Assembly: GCA_964441335.1 (NCBI GenBank)
Contig: CAYTUI010000011.1
Span: forward strand, 1-37,914
Direction of reading: 5' to 3'
Source: CAYTUI01 sp964441335
Lineage (GTDB): Bacteria > Patescibacteriota > Patescibacteriia > UBA1558 > 2-01-FULL-52-15
Length of the DNA stretch: 37,914 bases
Shown: piece by piece, positions 29,255 to 36,530 of the stretch
Layout of the letters: every line of letters begins with the position of its first letter
How positions within the stretch are numbered: the first letter of the stretch is position 1
Notes under the pieces: generated by a model
Databases searched by the model: none
The model's input: only the letters and a program-made list of their open reading frames with translations
Told to the model about the DNA's origin: nothing
Position numbers and translations under genes: made by a program

Positions 29255-30102
29255 AAAACAGTTTGCTTATTTCTTTTATACGACCACCAAACAAGGACTA
29301 CGCCAGACACAATAAACACCATAGCCAAATACTGCGCCAAGCGAATGCCTAAAAATACCGGCTGTGGATCAATTTTAAAACTTTCGGTGACAATTCTAAT
29401 TATGCCATAGCCGATTAAATAAATACCACTTAGCTGGCCAATTTTCAGTTTCTTTCGTAAATATAATAGCAGACCGAAAAGTATCAAAGACAGTAATGAC
29501 TCATAAAGAAATACAGGATGAAATAGTTCAAAGGATTCGCCACCGCCTACGGGCGGGGTCCCGCCTTCATTAAGATTAAAAATTGTGGCGGGATAATTAG
29601 TAATTCGTAATTGGGGCCTAATATAAATTGCCCAAGGTAGATTTGTCGGCAAGCCATATAACTCTTGATTAAAATAATTGCCCCAGCGACCGATGGCCTG
29701 TGCTAAAACCAGGCCGGGAGCAATCATGTCGGTCCACTGCCAAAGATTAAACTGCTGTTTAATACTGAAGAAACAAAGAACTAAAAAACCACAGGTAATT
29801 CCGCCCTGAATAGCGATGCCACCCTGCCAAATTTGCATTATCTCATCCAAATGCCAGCTATAATAATCCCACTGAAAAATAAAGACATGAAAAAATCTGG
29901 CGCCGATTAAGCCCCAGATGATTACCCAAAATAAAACGTCCACCAATTGCTTATCTGAACTATTATGCTCCAGATAAAATTTACGAATCAAGAGAAAGGC
30001 CGCGACAATTGCCAACGTCACAATCAGACCATACCAATAAATAGTCAGCCCGCCTAAATGCAGGGCCACAGCCGGAGGATTTATCTGTTGCCAAAAATTC
30101 AT
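29251..30102 (-). CDS. lgt: Prolipoprotein diacylglyceryl transferase
   Basis: A 283-residue membrane enzyme that transfers diacylglycerol from phosphatidylglycerol to the lipobox Cys of prolipoproteins. It has seven hydrophobic segments, the N-terminal HLGGLTIYWYGLIVTLAI strand, the Lgt signature GRWGNYFNQELYG, and FHPVFLYES and LGIRLAQYL near the C terminus. Length is normal. Lipoproteins at 27114 and 30761 are candidate substrates. The TGA stop overlaps the ATG of the M23 gene. The start at 30102 follows AGCTGAATG with no strong ribosome site. Confidence 0.95.
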   Translation of the reverse strand: MNFWQQINPPAVALHLGGLTIYWYGLIVTLAIVAAFLLIRKFYLEHNSSDKQLVDVLFWVIIWGLIGARFFHVFIFQWDYYSWHLDEIMQIWQGGIAIQGGITCGFLVLCFFSIKQQFNLWQWTDMIAPGLVLAQAIGRWGNYFNQELYGLPTNLPWAIYIRPQLRITNYPATIFNLNEGGTPPVGGGESFELFHPVFLYESLLSLILFGLLLYLRKKLKIGQLSGIYLIGYGIIRIVTESFKIDPQPVFLGIRLAQYLAMVFIVSGVVLVWWSYKRNKQTVL

Positions 30103-30143
30103 TCAGCTTATAGATAATGGATTATAACTTATAGCTGGTACCC

Positions 30144-30178
30144 CATTACCCCTCTCACATTACCCATTACTCATTACT
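30144..30178. repeat. CATTAC short tandem repeat
   Basis: Four to five imperfect CATTACCC units between lgt and the DsbA-like lipoprotein gene; the last overlaps the stop codon at 30174. Minus strand reads GTAATGGG repeats. Confidence 0.5.
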
Positions 30179-30761
30179 TTGTGGTAGTAGTTGCGGTCTC
30201 CGGAAACTTACTGGCTAAAAGTTGAGGTAGAACCGACCAGTCCTGCAACTTCTCACCGTCAAAAAAGAAAGTGGGAGTAGAATTTAATCCTAACTTATCA
30301 GCTTCAGCCATATCACTCTTCACAATGTCAGCTTTAACTCTAGAATCATAACAGGCTTCAAACTTGGTAACGTCCATATTTAGTTGACCGGCGTAAGCTA
30401 TTAGATCAGACTTCTTTAGATCCTGCTGATTTTCATACAGCTTGTCATGATACTGCCAGAACATGCTTTGATCAGCCGCGCACTCTGATGCTACTGCAGC
30501 GTTAAAAGCAAACGGATGTATACTGGTCAAGGGAAAATGTTTAAAATCAACCTGTATTTTATCTTGATACTTTTCAAAGACAGGCTTTAAAATCTGATAC
30601 GACTGGCCGCAAGCCGGACACTGGAAATCGCCCCACTCTACGATTTTAACGGCCGCCACATCCGTGCCTTTGGGTGAATGATAAGTAACAACTTGGGTGT
30701 AGTCGACTTGTTTACAAGCCACTAACATTAACGGGATGAGTAGTAAAAGTAACTTTTTCAT
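30174..30761 (-). CDS. DsbA-like thioredoxin-fold lipoprotein
   Basis: A 195-residue protein: lipoprotein signal (KKLLLLLIPLMLVACKQ, lipid-modified Cys), then a DsbA/Thioredoxin_4-type domain with VEWGDFQCPACGQSYQILK (CPAC active site), DFKHFPLTSIHPFAFNAA and the cis-Pro loop NSTPTFFFDG. It probably makes or shuffles disulfides in exported proteins at the outer face of the membrane. It is the third of three consecutive DsbA-like genes but is separated from the second by the four-helix-bundle insertion. I use the ATG at 30761, which gives a standard lipobox. Confidence 0.9.
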   Translation of the reverse strand: MKKLLLLLIPLMLVACKQVDYTQVVTYHSPKGTDVAAVKIVEWGDFQCPACGQSYQILKPVFEKYQDKIQVDFKHFPLTSIHPFAFNAAVASECAADQSMFWQYHDKLYENQQDLKKSDLIAYAGQLNMDVTKFEACYDSRVKADIVKSDMAEADKLGLNSTPTFFFDGEKLQDWSVLPQLLASKFPETATTTTK

Positions 30762-30791
30762 ATGTAAATTCATTTATAGCTTCTAGATTCA

Positions 30792-30821
30792 AGCTTTTAG
30801 CTGATAGCTTTTAGCTGTTAG
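30792..30821 (+). repeat. Left inverted repeat of the four-helix-bundle unit
   Basis: 30 bases built from AGCTTTTAGCTG-type units; 25 of 30 match the reverse complement of 31249-31278. It overlaps the stop codon (30811-30813) of the enclosed gene. Confidence 0.6.
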
Positions 30822-31173
30822 AAGCGTGTAATTTCTTAATTAACGTTATTAGCATTTTTTGAACTTCTTCCAGCAATTCCATAGATCGCTTGAAATCAAT
30901 CTCAACAAACAAATCCTTTGCAATCATGATCTGAGTCTCTAATTCTGCCGCAGACCCATCGGCAATTCGCAGAAAATGGAGAAAATCATTTTTTGTCTTT
31001 CTCTTTTTCCCTTCCGCAATATTAGATGGGATAGAAATAGCCGCTCTACGCATTTGTGCTGTTAAAACATATACTTCTCTATTGGGGAACAAGTCTGTCA
31101 ACCTATAAATCTCTCTAACCAATTGCATCGACCTTTGCCAAACAATCAATTCTTTAAATGATCTAACGTACAT
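30811..31173 (-). CDS. Four-helix bundle protein (23S rRNA IVP family)
   Basis: A 120-residue protein: FKELIVWQRSMQLVREIYRL, LTAQMRRAAISIPSNIAEGK (the family's most conserved stretch) and DGSAAELETQIMIAKDLF. This family occurs inside 23S rRNA intervening sequences but also alone in many genomes. Its role is unknown. Here the gene is bounded by ~30-base inverted repeats and sits between two genes of the same dsbA-like set, so it looks inserted. The stop lies in the left repeat. No ribosome site precedes the ATG. Confidence 0.85.
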   Translation of the reverse strand: MYVRSFKELIVWQRSMQLVREIYRLTDLFPNREVYVLTAQMRRAAISIPSNIAEGKKRKTKNDFLHFLRIADGSAAELETQIMIAKDLFVEIDFKRSMELLEEVQKMLITLIKKLHASNS

Positions 31174-31248
31174 AAGTTTAGTCTTAATAATAAACCATTC
31201 CCTGTTTTTGGAATAATCTACAATAAGACAATATCCAACGAACTCACA

Positions 31249-31278
31249 CTAACAGCTGTAAGCTAAAAGCTAACAGCT
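31249..31278 (-). repeat. Right inverted repeat of the four-helix-bundle unit
   Basis: Inverse of 30792-30821 with five mismatches; begins CTAACAGCTG. It ends 5 bases before the stop of the DsbA-like gene at 31284. Confidence 0.6.
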
Positions 31279-31283
31279 AGTAT

Positions 31284-31994
31284 CTATAATTGCTGGTCGA
31301 TGACGGACTTCAGCTGGGCAAAGGACACGGCACCGGCTACAAACTGATCACCAACAAAAGTTCCGGGAGTTCCTGTTACACCGGCGCTAATACCTTCCTG
31401 ATAATCCTCTCTAACTTTCTGCGCCTTAGAACCATTGTCCAGACAACTGTTAAATTTGGTAGTATCCAAACCTAATTCGGCGGCTTTAGCTTTGTAGTTA
31501 GTCAAGCTCATAGTTTGAGCGGTGTTCATGATAAATAAAGCATCATGCATTTCCCAGAACTTTCCCTGATCAGCGGCACATTCCGCGGCTTCAGCTGCTT
31601 TTTGCGCTTCAGGATGAAGTGATGATAAGGGGAACTGTTTAAACACCAATCTAACCTGACCATCGTATTCACTTAAAACTTGGTCCAGGGAGGGAGTAAA
31701 TTTCGCGCAATAAGGACACTGAAAATCACTAAACTCAATTAAAGTCAATTTAGCATTTTTAGCACCTTTGATATTATCATCTTTACCAACCGTAACCTTA
31801 GAAACATCGGGCGTAGGCTCGGCCGTCGGGTTAGTCGGCTGATTAACTGCCGCCACCTGATTATTATTGCTCTTTGGCAGTCCGCCGCCGGAAGAAGCCC
31901 CTAAATAATAAACGCCACCCAAAATAATGATAGCACCGGCTCCGGCCGCCATCCCCCACAAAAAAGTTGCTTTGCTTGTTTTATGTCCAAACAT
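31284..31994 (-). CDS. DsbA-like membrane-anchored thioredoxin-fold protein (2)
   Basis: A 236-residue protein with a membrane anchor (FLWGMAAGAGAIIILGGVYYLG), a low-complexity Asn/Pro/Thr linker and a DsbA-like domain: IEFSDFQCPYCAKFTPSLD (CPYC), VRLVFKQFPLSSLHPEAQKAAEAAECA and a cis-Pro loop GVTGTPGTFVG. It faces outward. It starts 10 bases after the gene at 32005 and is probably co-transcribed. Sequence is close to the third copy in the core but has a different anchor. Confidence 0.9.
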   Translation of the reverse strand: MFGHKTSKATFLWGMAAGAGAIIILGGVYYLGASSGGGLPKSNNNQVAAVNQPTNPTAEPTPDVSKVTVGKDDNIKGAKNAKLTLIEFSDFQCPYCAKFTPSLDQVLSEYDGQVRLVFKQFPLSSLHPEAQKAAEAAECAADQGKFWEMHDALFIMNTAQTMSLTNYKAKAAELGLDTTKFNSCLDNGSKAQKVREDYQEGISAGVTGTPGTFVGDQFVAGAVSFAQLKSVIDQQL

Positions 31995-32004
31995 ATTATT
32001 CTTA

Positions 32005-32754
32005 TTAATTAGTTGTAAATAAGGAAATTACTTTATCCCAGAAATCCATTTTTAACACACCCGGGAAAATTTGTCCATTGATAAAATAAGTCGGCGTTCC
32101 CACTACACCCAAGGTTACCCCGTCGTCATAATCAGCCAACACTTCCGCCTTATATTTACCAGTATTAAAACATATATTAAACTTAGCCATATCCAGACCT
32201 AAAGATTCAGCTATCTTTCTGTAAGTAACTGGTGATAATTCCTCTTGCCTAGCAAACAGCTGATCATGATATTCCCAGAAGGCGTCCTGTTCCAGAGCGC
32301 AGTTGGCCGCCTCCGCCGCTGACTGACCTTGGGGATGAATGGTGCTCAAAGGAAAATCGCGATAAATAAAATTTATCCGATCGCCATATTTCGCCATTAC
32401 CTGATCCATAATCGGTTTAGCCTGCAAACAAAACGGGCACTGAAAATCCTCAAAAGCCACAATTACAATCTTAGCTTCAGGATTACCACGACTGGGATCA
32501 TCGGCAGTTATTAAAGTGTTAAAATTTTTATCCTCCCGAAAACTTTCCAAAGTTTTATTAACGTCAAAATTGCGGATCTCCTGAACATACTGGGCGGTTA
32601 AATAAAGATAGTAAGAAAAACCGGCCATGAAGAGCACTATTAAAATCAAAACCAGCCTGCCCCAAGGCCTTCTATACCAGCGCTTATATAAAGTTCGGTC
32701 TGTGGACTGCTCTATTTGTTGCTCTAATCGCTCTGCTAATCTTTTGTCCGTCAT
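32005..32754 (-). CDS. DsbA-like membrane-anchored thioredoxin-fold protein (1)
   Basis: A 249-residue protein. A ~30-residue cytoplasmic N terminus (EQQIEQSTDRTLYKRWYRR) precedes the anchor (LVLILIVLFMAGFSYYLYL). The DsbA-like domain has VAFEDFQCPFCLQAKPIMD (CPFC), NFIYRDFPLSTIHPQGQSAAEAANCA and the cis-Pro loop VVGTPTYFINGQ. It is first of the three DsbA-like genes, 4 bases after gatA. No DsbB or VKOR partner is visible. Confidence 0.9.
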   Translation of the reverse strand: MTDKRLAERLEQQIEQSTDRTLYKRWYRRPWGRLVLILIVLFMAGFSYYLYLTAQYVQEIRNFDVNKTLESFREDKNFNTLITADDPSRGNPEAKIVIVAFEDFQCPFCLQAKPIMDQVMAKYGDRINFIYRDFPLSTIHPQGQSAAEAANCALEQDAFWEYHDQLFARQEELSPVTYRKIAESLGLDMAKFNICFNTGKYKAEVLADYDDGVTLGVVGTPTYFINGQIFPGVLKMDFWDKVISLFTTN

Positions 32755-32758
32755 ATAA

Positions 32759-34183
32759 TTATTTTTTTAGCTCTAATAACTGTTGAAGATTATAAGCTAA
32801 ATTAAGAATAGTACTCTCGGACCAGGCCGGACCTAAAATTTGTAAACCGGCTGGCAAGCCGTCAACCGTTCCGACCGGTAGACTGATGCCCGGCAAACCG
32901 GCGATATTAGCCGAGACCGTAAAAATGTCGGCCAGATACATCGTCAAAGGGTCAGCCTTCTCGCCCAGTTTAAAAGCTACTGAAGGAGTGGTCGGAGTAA
33001 TCACAGCATCCACCTCACCAAAAGCCTTATCAAAATCTTGTTTAATTAAAGTCCTAACTTTTTGCGCCTGTAAATAATAGGCATCATAATAACCGTGCGA
33101 TAAGGCAAAGGTGCCCAGCAAGATTCGGCGTCTCACTTCATCTCCAAAACCGGCGCTCCTGGTCTTGTTATACTGATCTATTAAATCATCACCCTTAACC
33201 TGTAAACCGTAACGCAGTCCGTCAAACCTGCCCATGTTTGAACTTACTTCGGAAGGCATAATTATATAATAGGCCGCTAAAGCATATTCGCTGTAAGGTA
33301 AATCAATACTTTTAACTTTAATACCTTGTTTTTTTAATTTCTCCACGGCCTGCTCAATTAATTTAATGATCCGCTCATCAGTGCCGGGAATAAAATACTG
33401 TTTTGGTAAACCAACAGTCAGTGGACGCAAAGGACTGGTAGTGGCTTGAAAATAGTCATCAACAGGATGGCCAATCGTTGTATTATCATTATCATCTTGG
33501 CCGGCCAGATTTTCCAACAGCAAAGCGCTATCCTCTACTGTATTGGCCAGCACCCCGACAACATCCAAAGAAGAGGCCATGGAAATCAGGCCATAGCGGG
33601 AGACGCGTCCGTAAGTCGGTTTTAAGCCCACCACACCGCAAAAAGCCGCCGGCTGGCGCACCGAGCCACCAGTGTCGGTTCCCAGCGCTATTGGCGCCAA
33701 ATTGGCTGTCACAGCCGCGGCAGAACCGCCGGAAGACCCACCCGGTACCCTACTGGTATCCAACGGATTCAAAACATTGCCATAGGCCGAATTTTCGTTA
33801 GAAGCGCCCATAGCAAACTCGTCACAATTAGCCTTACCAAGAATTACGATCTGCTTGGATAATAATTTCTCTACCACAGTAGCATTGTAGGGCGGGATAT
33901 AGTTTTGCAAAATTTTGGAACCGGCTGTAGTTTTTAGCCCCTTAGTGACCAAGACATCTTTAACAGCCAACGGTAACCCAGTCAAAACATTTTGCTCGCC
34001 TCTGGCAATTATTTCATCAGCCACTGCAGCCTGTTGCACGGCCACTTCTTCATTAACTGTAATAAAACAATTAAACTTATCCTGCTTAATAGCCTGTAGA
34101 TAATTTTTTGTCAGCTCCACCGCGCTGAACTGTTTAGTCTTAAAACCGCTGGCAATTTGCTGAATTGTCAATTTATCTGTCAT
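32759..34183 (-). CDS. gatA: Glutamyl-tRNA(Gln)/aspartyl-tRNA(Asn) amidotransferase subunit A
   Basis: A 474-residue amidase-signature protein, the normal size. The catalytic Lys is in LPLAVKDVLVTKGLKTTAG, the Ser-cis-Ser loop is GGSSGGSAAAV and the second Ser is in LGTDTGGSVRQPAAF, all intact. GatCAB converts Glu-tRNA(Gln) and/or Asp-tRNA(Asn) to the amidated form. I use the ATG at 34183 (MTDKLTIQ), which overlaps gatC by 11 bases; an earlier ATG adds six unlikely residues. gatB is not in the window. Confidence 0.95.
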   Translation of the reverse strand: MTDKLTIQQIASGFKTKQFSAVELTKNYLQAIKQDKFNCFITVNEEVAVQQAAVADEIIARGEQNVLTGLPLAVKDVLVTKGLKTTAGSKILQNYIPPYNATVVEKLLSKQIVILGKANCDEFAMGASNENSAYGNVLNPLDTSRVPGGSSGGSAAAVTANLAPIALGTDTGGSVRQPAAFCGVVGLKPTYGRVSRYGLISMASSLDVVGVLANTVEDSALLLENLAGQDDNDNTTIGHPVDDYFQATTSPLRPLTVGLPKQYFIPGTDERIIKLIEQAVEKLKKQGIKVKSIDLPYSEYALAAYYIIMPSEVSSNMGRFDGLRYGLQVKGDDLIDQYNKTRSAGFGDEVRRRILLGTFALSHGYYDAYYLQAQKVRTLIKQDFDKAFGEVDAVITPTTPSVAFKLGEKADPLTMYLADIFTVSANIAGLPGISLPVGTVDGLPAGLQILGPAWSESTILNLAYNLQQLLELKK

Positions 34184-34478
34184 CAGTTCTATTAAAAACA
34201 CCCTTAGTATTTAACAGACCGTTCTTCAACCGGCCATCAGGAAACAGCAGGTCATCAGCCGGAAATTTTTTTACAACATCTGGTCTTAATTTGGCGTGTT
34301 GTTCTATAGTATCAGAAAAGGGCATTACTTTGGCAGTATCCAGTTCCTGAATCTTATTTAGATAACCTAAGATAGATTCTAAATCAGCCTGAAACTTTTC
34401 TGTCTCGGCTTTATTTAGATCTAGTCTGGCCAAACTGGCTAAACCGGTAATCAAATCCTTGGTTATCTTTAACGCCAT
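34173..34478 (-). CDS. gatC: Glutamyl-tRNA(Gln)/aspartyl-tRNA(Asn) amidotransferase subunit C
   Basis: A 101-residue protein with the family layout: ITKDLITGLASLARLDLNKAE, LESILGYLNKIQELDTAKV (ends in the typical D-T/V stretch) and a disordered RLKNGLLNTKGVF tail. GatC stabilises GatA. TAATAT and AGGGTG precede the ATG. It starts 16 bases after ligA and overlaps gatA by 11 bases, so these form one operon. Confidence 0.93.
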   Translation of the reverse strand: MALKITKDLITGLASLARLDLNKAETEKFQADLESILGYLNKIQELDTAKVMPFSDTIEQHAKLRPDVVKKFPADDLLFPDGRLKNGLLNTKGVFNRTDDR

Positions 34479-34493
34479 ACACCCTATATTACA

Positions 34494-36491
34494 CTATGCT
34501 ATTATCTTTTGCCACTGCTTTTCATCTATAACTTGGACGCCCATTTTTTTGGCTTTATCCAGTTTAGAACCGGCATTCTCTCCGGCCAATAAATAATCTG
34601 TCTGACTGCTGACACTGCTGGAAGTTTTACCACCATTTTGTCTGATCAACTGTTCGTAATACGCCCGCTCATGCGATAAAGTTCCGGTAATCACAAAGGT
34701 CTGACCGGGCAGTTTGCCCACTTGCTTAACCCTCGTCTTATTTATCTCCACTCCAACCTTTTGCAGTTTTTCAATCAGCTGGCGATTCTTTGACTGGGTA
34801 AACCAATCCATGATACTGTCAGCTACTACCTGACCGACATCAGAAACCGCTTCCAGCTGATCCAAACCAGCTGTCATAATTTTGTCTAAACTGCCGAAAT
34901 GTTGGGCTAAATCAATGGCCGTTTGCTCGCCGACATGCCTAATGCCAAGAGCGTAAATAAATTTTTCCAGACTAACAGACTTGGCCGCTGCTACAGCTGA
35001 CACCAAATTAGCAGCCGACTTAGGCGCAAATCTTTCCAGCTGTTCCAAATCAGAAGTTTTCAGAGTAAAGATATCAGCCGCTGAAGAAATTAAACCGACC
35101 GACACCAACTGTTCAATGATCTTGTCTCCCAAACCGTCAATATTAAAAGCTTTCTTACTGACAAAATGGATCAACCCCTGAATCTCTCGGGCGTAACAAG
35201 ATTTATTACTGCAGTAATGCGCTACTTCACCTTCCGGTCTGACTACCGGCTGATTGCATATCGGACATTTTTTCGGAAAAACAAATTTCTTTTCTTTACC
35301 GGTTCGAAGTTTTGGTAAAACCTGAACAATGTCCGGGATAATATCACCGGCTTTTTGTAAAACCACAGTATCGCCAATCCTGACATCCAGCCGTTTAATT
35401 TCATCCTCATTATGCAAAGTCGCCCGCGAGACAGTAGAGCCGGCAACCAAGACAGGTTCCAAAACCGCGATCGGAGTTAAAGCGCCGGTCCGTCCGACCT
35501 GAACAACAATATCTTTAACCACAGTTGTCGCCTGTTCGGCCGGAAATTTAAAGGCCGCCATCCAGCGCTCACTCTTGCCCACACTACCCAAAATTTTTTC
35601 CTGCCGTAGGTCATCAACTACAATTACCGCACCGTCAGTATTAAAATCCAAAGTAGTGCGTTTTTTCTCCCAAGTTTTTAAATATTTTACTACCTCTGAT
35701 AAATCAGCGGCTATTTTTTCACGGCCACTGGTTTTAAAACCCAGTTGTCGCATCAGCTCATGCGACTGGGAATGTGTCTGCTGTCCCAAATCTGTTATTA
35801 ACTCAAAAACATAACAATCCAGTTTACGGCTGGCCGCCACTTGTGATTCCAATTGTCTGATACTACCGGCCGCGCAATTACGAGGATTAGCAAACAACGG
35901 TAAACCCTGTTTCTGGCGTAAAGCATTAAGTTTGGCAAAATTACTTTTGCTCATTACCACCTCTCCCCTAACTTCAATAATCTCCGGTAAGTTTTTTATT
36001 TTATCTAAAGTTAATTTCAAAGGTATAGACTCCATAGTTTTCAGATTCTGTGTCACATCTTCGCCAACAATACCATCGCCTCTGGTCGCACCTCTAAAAA
36101 ATATTCCATTTTTATAGGTCAAAATCACCGTCAGTCCGTCCATTTTTAGTTCACAATAGTAACCTTCGGCAGACTGACCTAATAATTTTTCATTTCGCTG
36201 TTGCCATTCTCCCAATTCTTCCGGACTAAAATAGTCCTGCAAAGAAAGCACCGGCTTACTATGCCGGACTTTGACAAACTTAGCCAGTGCCTTTCCGGCT
36301 ACTCTCTGACTCGGTGAGTCGGCCGTTAAAAACTCCGGAAATTCCTGTTCCAATCTCACCAATTCATGTTTCAAACTATCCCGCGCCGCTTCCGATATTT
36401 CCTCCTGATCCAACACATGATAAAGAAAGCGATGTCTTTCAATCTCTTTCTTCAGTTTTTCAATTCTTTGGTTGGCTTGCTGTTTATCCAT
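34494..36491 (-). CDS. ligA: NAD-dependent DNA ligase
   Basis: A 665-residue DNA ligase of normal length: domain Ia (~1-65), the nucleotidyltransferase domain with catalytic Lys116 in CELKMDGLTVI, the OB fold (GRTGALTPIAVLEPV, ATLHNEDEI), a four-Cys zinc finger (CPICNQP...CSNKSCYAR), helix-hairpin-helix repeats (IYALGIRHVGEQTA) and a C-terminal BRCT domain (GQTFVITGTLSHERAYYEQL). In domain Ia the usual A-E-Y-D Tyr that contacts NMN is replaced (EAARDSL), as I recall also for other CPR ligases. It seals nicks using NAD+. Probably first in an operon with gatC and gatA. Confidence 0.97.
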   Translation of the reverse strand: MDKQQANQRIEKLKKEIERHRFLYHVLDQEEISEAARDSLKHELVRLEQEFPEFLTADSPSQRVAGKALAKFVKVRHSKPVLSLQDYFSPEELGEWQQRNEKLLGQSAEGYYCELKMDGLTVILTYKNGIFFRGATRGDGIVGEDVTQNLKTMESIPLKLTLDKIKNLPEIIEVRGEVVMSKSNFAKLNALRQKQGLPLFANPRNCAAGSIRQLESQVAASRKLDCYVFELITDLGQQTHSQSHELMRQLGFKTSGREKIAADLSEVVKYLKTWEKKRTTLDFNTDGAVIVVDDLRQEKILGSVGKSERWMAAFKFPAEQATTVVKDIVVQVGRTGALTPIAVLEPVLVAGSTVSRATLHNEDEIKRLDVRIGDTVVLQKAGDIIPDIVQVLPKLRTGKEKKFVFPKKCPICNQPVVRPEGEVAHYCSNKSCYAREIQGLIHFVSKKAFNIDGLGDKIIEQLVSVGLISSAADIFTLKTSDLEQLERFAPKSAANLVSAVAAAKSVSLEKFIYALGIRHVGEQTAIDLAQHFGSLDKIMTAGLDQLEAVSDVGQVVADSIMDWFTQSKNRQLIEKLQKVGVEINKTRVKQVGKLPGQTFVITGTLSHERAYYEQLIRQNGGKTSSSVSSQTDYLLAGENAGSKLDKAKKMGVQVIDEKQWQKIIA

Positions 36492-36530
36492 AAGAATATG
36501 CTTTAATATCCGATCTTACTTCAAAGACAA

